This document shows positions 6,557-14,220 of a stretch of DNA of 23,752 nt, piece after piece. The stretch lies in contig CAYSLC010000066.1 in assembly GCA_964431545.1 (NCBI GenBank), forward strand, positions 1 through 23,752, read 5' to 3'. The notes under the pieces were generated by a model that was not told the DNA's origin, searched no databases, and saw nothing but the letters and a program-made list of their open reading frames with translations. The translations under genes and the position numbers were made by a program. The DNA is from CAYSLC01 sp964431545. Lineage in GTDB: Bacteria > Desulfobacterota > Desulfobacteria > Desulfobacterales > JAABSP01. The first letter of the stretch is position 1. The number at the start of each line of letters is the position of its first letter.

Positions 6557-8125
6557 CTATTGCCCCCAAGGATCCACACCCACCACCCGCGCCAGTTCGG
6601 CCATGGCGATGCCGGTGTCGGAGCGTTTCCGCTGGTGGGTGAGGTTAACCTCCAGCCAATTGGTGTAGGAGCCGATGGCGTCGACGAAGGAGACCATCCC
6701 CGATTCGTAGCCCCGGTTGGAGACGTCCAGAGCCGATTTGGAGAGTGAAAGGAGTGTGTTTTCATACAGCCGGGTCTGCCGCTTCGCCTCGTCCAGCCGG
6801 AACCAGGCATTGCGCACCAGGGTGCGGGTGGCCGCCTCGGATTTTTCCAGTTCCATCTCCAAGGCGGAAAGCCGCCGCCGGGTCTCCCGGAGGAAGGCGT
6901 CCTGGGTGCCGTACCAGGCCATCTTGGGCAGACCGGCGCCCCTTTGGGCGGTGATCGTGGTGGGAAATGCCTCCTTCATCGCCGCCGTCCCGGCCGTTCC
7001 GACCGGTTCGTCCTCATGGGTGGAATAGCCGGGGCTGAAGGCGGGGAGGATCATGGTCTCGGCCATCTCCACCATGGCCGCCATCTTGCCGATCGTCTCC
7101 CGCATCCGCAGAAGCTCCTGTCGATTTTCCAGGGCCAGGGCCTGTAACTCGGCGAGGCCGGGAATCCGGCCCCGCGGCGCCCGGTCCTCGGGACTTCCAA
7201 CCTCGGCTTCGGCCGGCAGATTCACCAGCTCCCGGATCTTCGTCTTCAGGTTCTTCTCCCGCTCCCCCAAGGTGACCAGCTTCTCCTCCAGGATCTCCCG
7301 CTGGATCCGTGCCTTGATGGCGTCCTGGTAGCTGGCGCTCCCTGATTTGTACCGGGTGTCGGCCACGGTCTCCAGCCGTCGGAAGAGGTCCAGGGTCTCG
7401 CTGGTGACCGGGCGGGCCTTCCGGACGTAGAGCAGATCCCAGTAGGTTCTTCGGGCCTCGGTGACCGTTTCCCGCCCGACCCGGGAGAGTTCCGCACGAG
7501 CCGCGGCCACCTCCCGGTCGACGATCCGCCCACGGAGGGCCCGAACGCCGGGGAAGGGGAACTTCATCCGGACCGGATCCCGCCCCTTCATGGGTCCGAT
7601 CCCCGTCATCAGTCCTTCGGTGAATGCGCTGTATCGGCGGAGGATCTCGTCCACCTGGGCCACCTGGTCGTACCCCTCCAGGGCGGCCCGCAGACGATCC
7701 TCCTGGGCCGCGATGCCCGGATGGCGGAGGAGGACCAGCACCTCCAGGGTCTCCAGGGAGAAGCGGCCCCGGAGACGGCCCGAGGCCTCGTCGGCGCTGT
7801 CGGCCGCCGGTTTCAGCCGGTCGATCAGGGCCGGGTCGGGGCGGATGTACCGCTCCCCGGCGTCCGCATCGATGGTGGCATCCCTTCGGAGGCCGTCGCC
7901 TTTCGTGTCTCCGCCGCGGTCCGCCGCGGGCGCCGCAAGCCGCCCGTCATCCCGCGGGGCCTCTTCCCCGATATCCCGCCGTAGGAGGTTCGACTCGTAG
8001 AACGGGGGCGGCGCATAGGTCTCAAAATCCTCCCTGAGTGATCCGTATCCCTGGGCATGGACCGCCCCGGCGGGAATCGAGGCCAAAAGGCAGAGCAGGG
8101 CCGCATGGATCAATAGACGGTTCAT
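6557..8125 (-). CDS. TolC-family outer-membrane efflux protein 2
   Basis: I set the start at the ATG on 8125-8123, giving 522 residues. It overlaps the previous gene's TGA as ATGA and begins with a good signal peptide (MNRLLIHAALLCLLASIPAGAVHA). The longer frame upstream only shadows the first TolC gene. Residues about 26-120 form a low-complexity Asp/Arg/Pro-rich linker. The OEP repeats begin at about 124 with LETLEVLVLLRHPGIAA and run as long amphipathic helices to the C-terminus (RLETVADTRYKSGSASYQDAIKA; NRGYESGMVSFVDAIGSYTNWLE), the pattern of CusC/TolC subunits. It probably forms the trimeric outer-membrane channel for the CusBA pump. Two such genes in a row is unusual: they could form different channels, or one may be a paralogue with a separate role. 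The long N-terminal linker sets this copy apart. Confidence 0.9.
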   Translation of the reverse strand: MNRLLIHAALLCLLASIPAGAVHAQGYGSLREDFETYAPPPFYESNLLRRDIGEEAPRDDGRLAAPAADRGGDTKGDGLRRDATIDADAGERYIRPDPALIDRLKPAADSADEASGRLRGRFSLETLEVLVLLRHPGIAAQEDRLRAALEGYDQVAQVDEILRRYSAFTEGLMTGIGPMKGRDPVRMKFPFPGVRALRGRIVDREVAAARAELSRVGRETVTEARRTYWDLLYVRKARPVTSETLDLFRRLETVADTRYKSGSASYQDAIKARIQREILEEKLVTLGEREKNLKTKIRELVNLPAEAEVGSPEDRAPRGRIPGLAELQALALENRQELLRMRETIGKMAAMVEMAETMILPAFSPGYSTHEDEPVGTAGTAAMKEAFPTTITAQRGAGLPKMAWYGTQDAFLRETRRRLSALEMELEKSEAATRTLVRNAWFRLDEAKRQTRLYENTLLSLSKSALDVSNRGYESGMVSFVDAIGSYTNWLEVNLTHQRKRSDTGIAMAELARVVGVDPWGQ

Positions 8126-9471
8126 GGCGTCTCCTCCGGCTCCGTCTCGATCCCCCGGCCCGTGCGTTCCGTCAGGCTCCGGCCCACCAGCTGCTCCAGC
8201 CGGGCCAGCGCCTTTCCATAATCGGCCCTTGCCCGGGCCAGGGAGAGCTGAAAGTTGTAAAGCACTCCTTGAGCCTCCAGAAGATCGGTGAAGCCGGAGC
8301 CGTTCTCCTGGAAGAATATCTCCGAAAGGGCCATGGAGGCTTCGGCCTGGGGGAGCAGATCCTCCGCGTAGAGGGTAATCAGCCGGCGGGCGTTCCGGAG
8401 CCGGAAGAAGACCTCCCGGATCCCGGTTCGGGTGTCGATCACCCGGGCCTCCCTCTCGGCGCGCGCCTTTTCCGCCGCGGCTTGGGCGCGGGCGATCCGG
8501 GCATTGTTCTTTCCGAACCACAGGGGGATGTTGACGCCCATCCGCACCCCCACCGCGTCCCGGCCCGCATCCGGGGGCGGCGTCATGACCTCCGGATCCC
8601 CGATGGCGGCGTAGAAAAGGCCGACTTTGAAGTCGGGGAGGCTCCCGTACCGGGCCAGCTCGGCCTGGCGGTCGGCCTTGTCGGCCGTCAGTGCCGCCAT
8701 CCGGATCTCCTCCCGGTTCGCCTCGGCCAGGGCCTGAATCTCCCCGATGTCGTAGACGAGATCCCGCACCGGCGATTCCACCAGGTCCCCCACGGGCGCG
8801 TCCGGGGGCCGGTTCAACAGTCCGTTGAGCCGGGCCAGCTCCGTGGCCTCCAGCTCCTCCAGGAGCAGGAGGTCGTACCGGAGCCGCCCCACCTGGGACT
8901 GCCCCTTCACCACGTCGGACAGAGTGGCCCGGTCCTCGGCATGGGCGGTCTCCCCCTCTTTCCGCAGTTGATCCACCAGGTCCATGTTGAGACGGGCGAT
9001 GCGCCGGGCCCGGCGGATATAGGCCAGTTCCCAATAGGATCGTCGGATTCCGACAACCATATCCCGGACCGCCTTGTCCAACTGGACACGGGCGATCTCC
9101 GCCTCGGCCCGGGCCACATCGCCCGCTTTGCTCAGCTTCCCCGGGAAGGGGATCATCTGGGAGACGGTCAGGTTCCAGTCCTGGGGACCCATCCGGGTCT
9201 CGATCGGTTCGGGGAAGTAGGTTCCCATAAGCTGGGGATCCGGATACGCCGTGGAGATCCGGTATCCTTCGATGGCGGCCCCCCAGGCGGCCCGTGCCGC
9301 CCGGATGTCGGGATTCCGTTCATAGGCATGGGCCAGGAGATCCGCCACCGCCACCGGTTCCGGGAGGGGGGGCGGGGGGGCGGAACCCTCCGGTCCATCC
9401 CCGGCCCTGGCGGCTGTGGCGACAAGGAGCAGAATCAGGGCGCGAAATCTCTTCATTTGGAGGTATTTCAT
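8122..9471 (-). CDS. TolC-family outer-membrane efflux protein 1
   Basis: The 449-residue protein starts MKYLQMKRFRALILLLVATAARA, a signal peptide; an alternative ATG five codons later (9456) would still leave a functional signal, and neither start has a strong ribosome-binding site. After a Pro-rich stretch (32-39), the OEP domain begins with VAVADLLAHAYERNPDIRAARAAW and shows both heptad-like repeats (about 45-240 and 260-430), including PLWFGKNNARIARAQAAAEKA and ENGSGFTDLLEAQGVLYNFQ. Family length is usual. It is the first gene of the efflux operon, about 73 bases after the predicted sigma-54 start. Its stop overlaps the next gene's start (ATGA), so the two TolC-like proteins are likely translationally coupled. 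Expected location is the outer membrane, as the exit duct of the metal pump. Confidence 0.92.
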   Translation of the reverse strand: MKYLQMKRFRALILLLVATAARAGDGPEGSAPPPPLPEPVAVADLLAHAYERNPDIRAARAAWGAAIEGYRISTAYPDPQLMGTYFPEPIETRMGPQDWNLTVSQMIPFPGKLSKAGDVARAEAEIARVQLDKAVRDMVVGIRRSYWELAYIRRARRIARLNMDLVDQLRKEGETAHAEDRATLSDVVKGQSQVGRLRYDLLLLEELEATELARLNGLLNRPPDAPVGDLVESPVRDLVYDIGEIQALAEANREEIRMAALTADKADRQAELARYGSLPDFKVGLFYAAIGDPEVMTPPPDAGRDAVGVRMGVNIPLWFGKNNARIARAQAAAEKARAEREARVIDTRTGIREVFFRLRNARRLITLYAEDLLPQAEASMALSEIFFQENGSGFTDLLEAQGVLYNFQLSLARARADYGKALARLEQLVGRSLTERTGRGIETEPEETP

Positions 9472-9554
9472 GGAACCGCTTTCATAAGGTTACCTGTCTT
9501 TCCGGGCGCCAACCCTTCTCGAGGATCGGTTTTCAGGTTTCGGAAGGGCAAGAA

Positions 9555-9570
9555 GGCAAAACCGATGCCA
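9555..9570 (-). promoter_or_regulatory. Sigma-54 (-24/-12) promoter for the TolC gene pair
   Basis: On the minus strand the bases are TGGCATCGGTTTTGCC, with TGGCA at -24, TTGC at -12 and correct GG-to-GC spacing. The last base differs from the usual W. The predicted start is near 9544, about 73 bases before the ATG at 9471. It resembles the promoter at 6336-6351 and lies in the divergent region next to its presumed activator. Confidence 0.65.
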
Positions 9571-9941
9571 TCCGATATTCCCCTATCGCATATACGGATA
9601 CGATCCAGGCAGAACAAAGCAGCCCCGGCGACGCCCACCCGGACGCCCCCGAGGCTGTAAGGAGAAGAACGATGGGAAGGGATCGGCTTTTACCCTCCCC
9701 GATGATTGTGGTTGGCAATCGTTCTTCGGAGAAGCCTTTGTTCCAACGGGCCATCGAATCGTACCATTTCTTGTTTCGGCCATTGTTGCAACCTTTTCAA
9801 AATCGCATTCGATTCCGTTTTCAGCCGATGGCGCTGTTGGGTAAAGGATATTCAAATCGGATGCCAACTAGGATCTCCCCGACACAATCCGCTGTGGATG
9901 AGGGTCCACGGCCCGGGGAGGAACAGCGCGCCATCGGTATC

Positions 9942-9958
9942 CGCGAAAGTTTTTCGCA
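9942..9958. promoter_or_regulatory. Candidate activator site in the divergent region
   Basis: CGCGAAA-GTT-TTTCGCA has the same 7-3-7 layout as the perfect palindrome at 6501-6517 and matches it at 11 of 14 arm positions; its inner arms GCGAAA/TTTCGC are perfect. It lies about 375 bp from the TolC promoter and about 130 bp before the kinase gene, so it could serve either the far sigma-54 promoter by looping or autoregulation of the kinase-regulator operon. Confidence 0.4.
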
Positions 9959-9998
9959 CTTACCGAGAGGGCCGGATTCCGGGTGAAAAAATTTTACA

Positions 9999-10040
9999 CA
10001 CGGCGAGACGCCGTGGTACATCTGAATTGGAAAAAAGAAT
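9999..10040. repeat. Repeat motif ACGGCGAGACGCCG with an AATT-GGAAAAA tail, copy 1
   Basis: A hairpin with 7-bp arms (9999-10005 and 10009-10015, loop AGA) is followed about ten bases later by GAATTGGAAAAAAG. The same hairpin core and a similar AATTCGGAAAAATT tail occur at 21140-21175. Both copies lie shortly before a plus-strand start codon. Confidence 0.5.
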
Positions 10041-10088
10041 CGACGCGCGTGGTTTCGCCGGCAACCCAAGGAGGAGAAAGACCTCTCC

Positions 10089-11825
10089 ATGAACCCCCCC
10101 CGTTCCCGAAAACTCTATCTCGCATCCCTTTCCATCGTGGTGATCGTCCTGATCCTCCTGATCTTCATCGGGATCTCCACGGTCCGGAACCTCCACCGGG
10201 ATCGGGGGCGTGTGGTGGGCTTCCTGGAGCGCCAGGGGATGTCGATCCTCGGATCCCTGGAGAGCTGCACCCGGTCGGAACTCCTCGCCTCCGTGTGGCA
10301 CGCCCGGTCCCTGGCGAACCTGCTTAGGGAGACGGCGGCGGGCGGGGAGATCACCCACATCTTCATCACCGACGATCAGGGGCGGATTCTCCACCACTCG
10401 GACCCCGCCCTCCGGGGGACCCTTGCCCCCTGGCCCCCGGCCCACACCCCTCCGGTCGGCGTAAAGACCCGGATCATCGAGGACGGGTCGGGGATCCGGA
10501 TCTTCGAGCTGGCCAAGCCCTTCTCCCCCCTCGACGGAGGCCGGGACCCCGGGGATCCGCGCTGCCCCCGCTGCCGGGAGATGCTCGCCTCCCACGCCGG
10601 GGGGAGGCCGGCGGCCATCGTCCTGGGGCAGCGGATGACCCGGTTCGACGAGGCCCGGACGACCGATCTCCACCATGCCTTCATCATGATCGGCATCGTG
10701 GTCTCCCTGGGGGCGGCGGCCCTCTTCTTCATATTCGTCATTCAGAAATACTACCGGATCGAAGTCGATCTCCGCCAGAACCAGGACTACACCCGATTGG
10801 TGGTGGCGAGTATGGCCAACGGCCTGCTGAGCATCGATCCCCAGGGGTGGATCATCTCCCACAACCGGTTGGCCCTCGATTTGCTTGGAATCGGGGAGAC
10901 GGAGGTGAACACCATGAACTTGCGGGAGAGGCTCGATTTCCATTTCACCGGCATCCAGGGGACCCTGGCCGACTGCCGGTCGGTCATCGAACGGGAGATC
11001 ACCCATCGGCGGCCCTCCGGGGAGACCGTGCCCCTGGCCCTGAGCGTCACCCCCATCCCCGACGAAAAGGAGCAGTGCCGGGGGGCGGTGATCGTCCTGC
11101 GGGACCTGAGCGAGATCAAGTGGCTGGAGGAGAAGGTGCGGCGCTCCGAGAAACTGGCCGCCATCGGCGAGCTGGCCGCTGGGGTGGCCCATGAGATCCG
11201 CAACCCCTTGAGTTCCATCCGGGGCTTCGCCCAGTTCCTCCACCACGCCCTCCGGGACCGGCCCGCCGAGCAGGAGTATGCCGGGGTCATGATCCGGGAG
11301 CTGGACCGGATCAACCGCGTGGTCACCGATCTGCTCACCTTCTCCCGGCCCCTGGCGGTGGAGCGGACCCCCACCGACCTGGCGGAGCTGGTCGATCACA
11401 CCTTCCGGCTGGTGACCGCCGACGCCGGGGCCAAAGGGGTGGAGATTTCAGCGGCGATCCCGGACGATCTGCCCCGGATCCCCCTGGACGGCAACCAACT
11501 GACCCACGCCCTGCTCAACCTGATGCTCAACGCCCTCCAGGCCGTGGACCAGGGGGGGCGGGTCTCGGTGGGGGCGGAGTATGAGGGCGCGGAGAAGGTT
11601 TTCCACCTCTGGGTCGAAGACGACGGCGCCGGGATCCCGGCTGAACACCGCTCAAAGATATTCGACCCTTTTTTTACAACCCGCCGGAAGGGGACGGGCC
11701 TGGGGCTGGCCATCGTCCACAAGATCGTCGAGAATCACAGCGGGGAGATCCGGATGGAGAGCCCCGTCTCCGGAAAGAACGGCGGCTGCCGGTTCACGAT
11801 CCGGCTTCCGGCCGACGGGGCGTAG
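10089..11825 (+). CDS. Sensor histidine kinase (ZraS/NtrB type) of the metal-efflux locus
   Basis: The 578-residue membrane kinase has TM1 at about 10-30, a periplasmic sensor of about 165 residues, TM2 at about 198-218, a PAS-like domain (about 233-340), HisKA with the phospho-acceptor His368 in AHEIRNPLSSIRGF, and HATPase_c with N-box (NLMLNALQ, from 477), G1 (DDGAGIP, 511-517) and G2 (GTGLGL, 535-540). The sensor holds a CPRC pair (Cys159, Cys162) and several histidines, which could bind metal. AAGGAGGAG lies about 12 bases before the ATG. It is 15 bases ahead of the regulator gene and diverges from the efflux operon, so its natural target is that operon. ZraS-like metal sensing fits layout and domain order; the metal is inferred, not shown. 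Confidence 0.93.
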   Translation: MNPPRSRKLYLASLSIVVIVLILLIFIGISTVRNLHRDRGRVVGFLERQGMSILGSLESCTRSELLASVWHARSLANLLRETAAGGEITHIFITDDQGRILHHSDPALRGTLAPWPPAHTPPVGVKTRIIEDGSGIRIFELAKPFSPLDGGRDPGDPRCPRCREMLASHAGGRPAAIVLGQRMTRFDEARTTDLHHAFIMIGIVVSLGAAALFFIFVIQKYYRIEVDLRQNQDYTRLVVASMANGLLSIDPQGWIISHNRLALDLLGIGETEVNTMNLRERLDFHFTGIQGTLADCRSVIEREITHRRPSGETVPLALSVTPIPDEKEQCRGAVIVLRDLSEIKWLEEKVRRSEKLAAIGELAAGVAHEIRNPLSSIRGFAQFLHHALRDRPAEQEYAGVMIRELDRINRVVTDLLTFSRPLAVERTPTDLAELVDHTFRLVTADAGAKGVEISAAIPDDLPRIPLDGNQLTHALLNLMLNALQAVDQGGRVSVGAEYEGAEKVFHLWVEDDGAGIPAEHRSKIFDPFFTTRRKGTGLGLAIVHKIVENHSGEIRMESPVSGKNGGCRFTIRLPADGA

Positions 11826-11840
11826 CAGGGAGAAACGATC

Positions 11841-13196
11841 ATGGAAGCGACAATCCTGGTGGTGGACGACGAGCCTTCCCACAGACAGATGCTGGAGGTG
11901 GTGCTCGGCGCCGAGGGGTACGAGGTGGCCGGGGCCGGAGATGGGGAAGAGGCGGTCGAAGCCGTTTCCGAGCGGTTCTACGACCTGATCCTCATGGACA
12001 TCCGCATGAGCCGGATGGGGGGCATCGAGGCCCTCCACCGGGTCCGGGAGATCAGCCCGGGGATCCCCGTGATCATCATGACCGCCTACGCCTCGGTGAA
12101 CACCGCCGTGGAGGCCCTGAAGTCGGGGGCCTACGACTACCTCACCAAGCCGCTGGACATCGACGAACTCAAGATCCTGGTCAAGAAGGCCCTGCGCCAC
12201 CAGCACCTGGAGGCGGAAAACCGCCTGCTCAGGGAGCGGATCGGAGACCGCTTCGACTTCGCCAATATCATCGGACGGAGCCCGGCCATGAAGAATCTCT
12301 TCGAGATCCTGGCCATGGTCGCCCCCACCGAGGCCACGGTGCTGGTCACCGGGGAGAGCGGCACGGGCAAGGAGCTGATCGCCAACGCCATCCACCAGAA
12401 CAGCCCCCGCAGGCTGAACCCCTTCATCAAGGTCAACTGCGCGGCCCTGCCGGAGACCCTTCTGGAGAGCGAACTCTTCGGCCACGAAAAGGGTGCCTTC
12501 ACCGGCGCCGCGGCCCGGAAGCAGGGGCGGTTCCGCCTGGCCCACACCGGCTCCATCTTCCTGGACGAGATCGGCGAGATGTCCCCGGCCACCCAGGCGA
12601 AGATCCTCCGGGTCCTCCAGGAGCGGGAGTTCGAGCCGCTGGGGGGCACCGCCCCGGTCCCGGTGGACACCCGGATCATCGCCGCCACCAACGTCGATCT
12701 GGAGAAGGCCATCGAAGCGGGGCGGTTCCGCACCGACCTCTACTACCGCCTCAACGTGGTGGCTGTGGAGGTGCCCCCGCTGCGGGAGCGGCGGGAGGAT
12801 ATCCCCCTTCTGGCCGAATTCTTCCTCCGGCGGTACGCGGAGAAGAACAACCGGATGATCAAGGGGTTCACCCCCCGGACCCTCGACACCCTCATGCGGT
12901 ACGGATGGCCCGGGAACGTCCGGGAGCTGGAGAACCTGGTGGAGCGGGCGGTGATCCTGGTCCGGGGGGAGATGATCACTCCGGACGAACTCCCCGACGT
13001 CCTCAAGGAGGAAGAGGGGGAGGGCGAACCCTCGGCCCCCAAGGCCCCGGGCCGGTCCCTCAAGGAGGTGGAGAAGGAGATGATCCTCCGGACCCTGGAG
13101 GAGACCGGCGGCAACCGGACCCGCGCAGCCCAGATCCTGGGGATCAGCCGGCGGACCCTACAATTGAAGCTGAAGGAGTATGGGGTCAACCCGTGA
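11841..13196 (+). CDS. NtrC/ZraR-family sigma-54-dependent response regulator
   Basis: The 451-residue protein has three domains. The receiver (1-120) has the phospho-acceptor Asp53 in LILMDIRM and Lys103 in LTKPLD. The AAA+ domain (about 143-372) has Walker A GESGTGKE (171-178), the sigma-54 contact loop GAFTGA (218-223), Walker B GSIFLDEIGE (237-246) and the arginine-finger region around RFRTDLYYRLNV. The Fis-type helix-turn-helix at the C-terminus (about 424-447) reads NRTRAAQILGISRRTLQLKLKEYG. Every residue needed for activation is present. AGGGAG lies 8 bases before the ATG. It follows the kinase closely and is the obvious activator of the two sigma-54 promoters in the locus. Length and domain order are standard for NtrC/AtoC/ZraR proteins. 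Confidence 0.96.
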   Translation: MEATILVVDDEPSHRQMLEVVLGAEGYEVAGAGDGEEAVEAVSERFYDLILMDIRMSRMGGIEALHRVREISPGIPVIIMTAYASVNTAVEALKSGAYDYLTKPLDIDELKILVKKALRHQHLEAENRLLRERIGDRFDFANIIGRSPAMKNLFEILAMVAPTEATVLVTGESGTGKELIANAIHQNSPRRLNPFIKVNCAALPETLLESELFGHEKGAFTGAAARKQGRFRLAHTGSIFLDEIGEMSPATQAKILRVLQEREFEPLGGTAPVPVDTRIIAATNVDLEKAIEAGRFRTDLYYRLNVVAVEVPPLRERREDIPLLAEFFLRRYAEKNNRMIKGFTPRTLDTLMRYGWPGNVRELENLVERAVILVRGEMITPDELPDVLKEEEGEGEPSAPKAPGRSLKEVEKEMILRTLEETGGNRTRAAQILGISRRTLQLKLKEYGVNP

Positions 13197-13219
13197 TTCG
13201 GGTAGGGTGGGAGGTTTTA

Positions 13220-13621
13220 TCACCAAATCAGTTTCAGGCCATATTCAGCATATGTCTCGGCCAGCTTGGCGTCTGTGCTGACAAGCGTCATCTCCTCTCG
13301 GATGGACTGCCAGACCACCATTCGATCGAACGGATCTTTGTGGGACTTTCTGGGAAGCTTGTGGAAGGTGGAAGCGACGATTTCCGTTATTCCGAGTGTG
13401 TCGATACCCATTTTCGTGACATGGTAAGGGATTTCTTCAGGCGTTACGCCCTGGAGTTCGAGTTTTCCGATACCGTATTTCAGGGCGATTTCCCAATAGC
13501 TGATGATGCTGACGAACACGTCGTTTTGGGGATCGATAATGAGTTCACGGGATCTTTCAGACAGTTTTTCATCTTTGAAGAGGGTCCAAAGGATGGTATG
13601 CGTGTCGAGGAGGAGCCTCAT
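13220..13621 (-). CDS. PIN-domain toxin (VapC-like ribonuclease)
   Basis: The 133-residue protein is a complete PIN domain. It has the N-terminal RLLLDTHTILW with Asp6, SYWEIALKYGIGKL with Glu44, HKDPFDRMVVWQS with Asp96 and Asp99, and LVSTDAKLAEY with Asp117: the acidic set that binds Mg2+ in these RNases. It matches the DTHxxLW/DPFDR subgroup of type II toxins. Its ATG overlaps the antitoxin's TGA by four bases, so the two are coupled, antitoxin first. It ends 23 bases from the convergent regulator gene. The RNA target is unknown. Confidence 0.92.
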   Translation of the reverse strand: MRLLLDTHTILWTLFKDEKLSERSRELIIDPQNDVFVSIISYWEIALKYGIGKLELQGVTPEEIPYHVTKMGIDTLGITEIVASTFHKLPRKSHKDPFDRMVVWQSIREEMTLVSTDAKLAETYAEYGLKLIW

Positions 13622-13857
13622 AAAGAGAGCAGCTCCTGATCGGAAATTTGGAAGTCCTGCTTGATCGTCATTTCGGCCTTTCCCTTTAAAATACCAATCT
13701 TTCGCGTACCCTGCCTGCGGTATTTTCCATAGGGAGTAATGACCGCCAGTTTTTCCAGGTTTTTCTCGTCAGTTATCAGTACATCCTGACCGGTGTGGAG
13801 GATGGACATGATTTCGGAAAATCGAGATGGTATTTCATTTTGGCTGAACCGATGCAT
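13618..13857 (-). CDS. Phd/YefM-like antitoxin of the PIN toxin
   Basis: I place the start at the ATG on 13857-13855 (79 residues), because AGGTGA lies about 6 bases upstream; a TTG five codons earlier (13872) is possible. Residues 1-50 form the Phd-type DNA-binding half (SRFSEIMSILHTGQDVLITDEKNLEKLAVITPY). The rest is the toxin-wrapping tail (GILKGKAEMTIKQDFQISDQELLSL), a pattern common in partners of DTHxxLW PIN toxins. Four-base overlap with the toxin gene and a candidate promoter just upstream fit a self-repressing toxin-antitoxin operon. Confidence 0.88.
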   Translation of the reverse strand: MHRFSQNEIPSRFSEIMSILHTGQDVLITDEKNLEKLAVITPYGKYRRQGTRKIGILKGKAEMTIKQDFQISDQELLSL

Positions 13858-13914
13858 TTTGTCACCTGACAAAGCTTGGTAAAAGTCTTCCGAACCGCCG
13901 ATAACTATTTTTAT

Positions 13915-13943
13915 ACTTTAGAACGGTACTCAGGCGTCGTCAA
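13915..13943 (-). promoter_or_regulatory. Sigma-70-like promoter of the toxin-antitoxin pair
   Basis: On the minus strand TTGACG (13943-13938) is followed after 17 bases by TAAAGT (13920-13915). The -35 is a near match and the -10 is weak (four of six). The predicted start near 13908 gives a leader of about 50 bases to the antitoxin ATG. Confidence 0.45.
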
Positions 13944-14041
13944 CTTTTTTGTTTTTTAACGTGAAACGGAATAGACATCGTGAAAAAAAAACTATATCCT
14001 CCGAAGAAACACAAGGGGAAAGGGAGATCCAATGCGTCAAT

Positions 14042-14115
14042 CACCCTTACAGGGCGTTACCGAATTGGACCTCCAGCCTTGGAGACGCCCAGGGCTGGTA
14101 TGTATCACCCATCCG
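14042..14115. repeat. Dispersed intergenic repeat, copy 2
   Basis: CCCTTACAGGGC (14044-14055) and GGGCTGGTATGT (14092-14103) match blocks of the element at 6201-6284 exactly, with similar spacing and a diverged middle. Together with the TA promoter this is what I can see in the 363 bases between the antitoxin and Fic genes; no further gene is evident there. Confidence 0.65.
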
Positions 14116-14220
14116 GTGGCTTTTGGCCGCGGTCCATGGCATTGAAAATCAGCCTCCCCAGTATCCGTTACCATGAGCAATTCTCAGAGGGGTCGAACAG
14201 TAGGCGGCAGGGTGATGAAC

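Noticed and set aside
8126..9034. N-terminal extension of the second TolC-like gene over the first one
   Set aside because: The extension is Gly/Arg/Pro-rich shadow sequence of the first TolC gene. The ATG at 8125 starts a clean signal peptide and overlaps the previous stop as ATGA.
13189..13203. Hairpin ACCCG-TGATT-CGGGT at the end of the response regulator gene
   Set aside because: The stem is only 5 bp and no T-run follows directly, so a terminator call is not supported.
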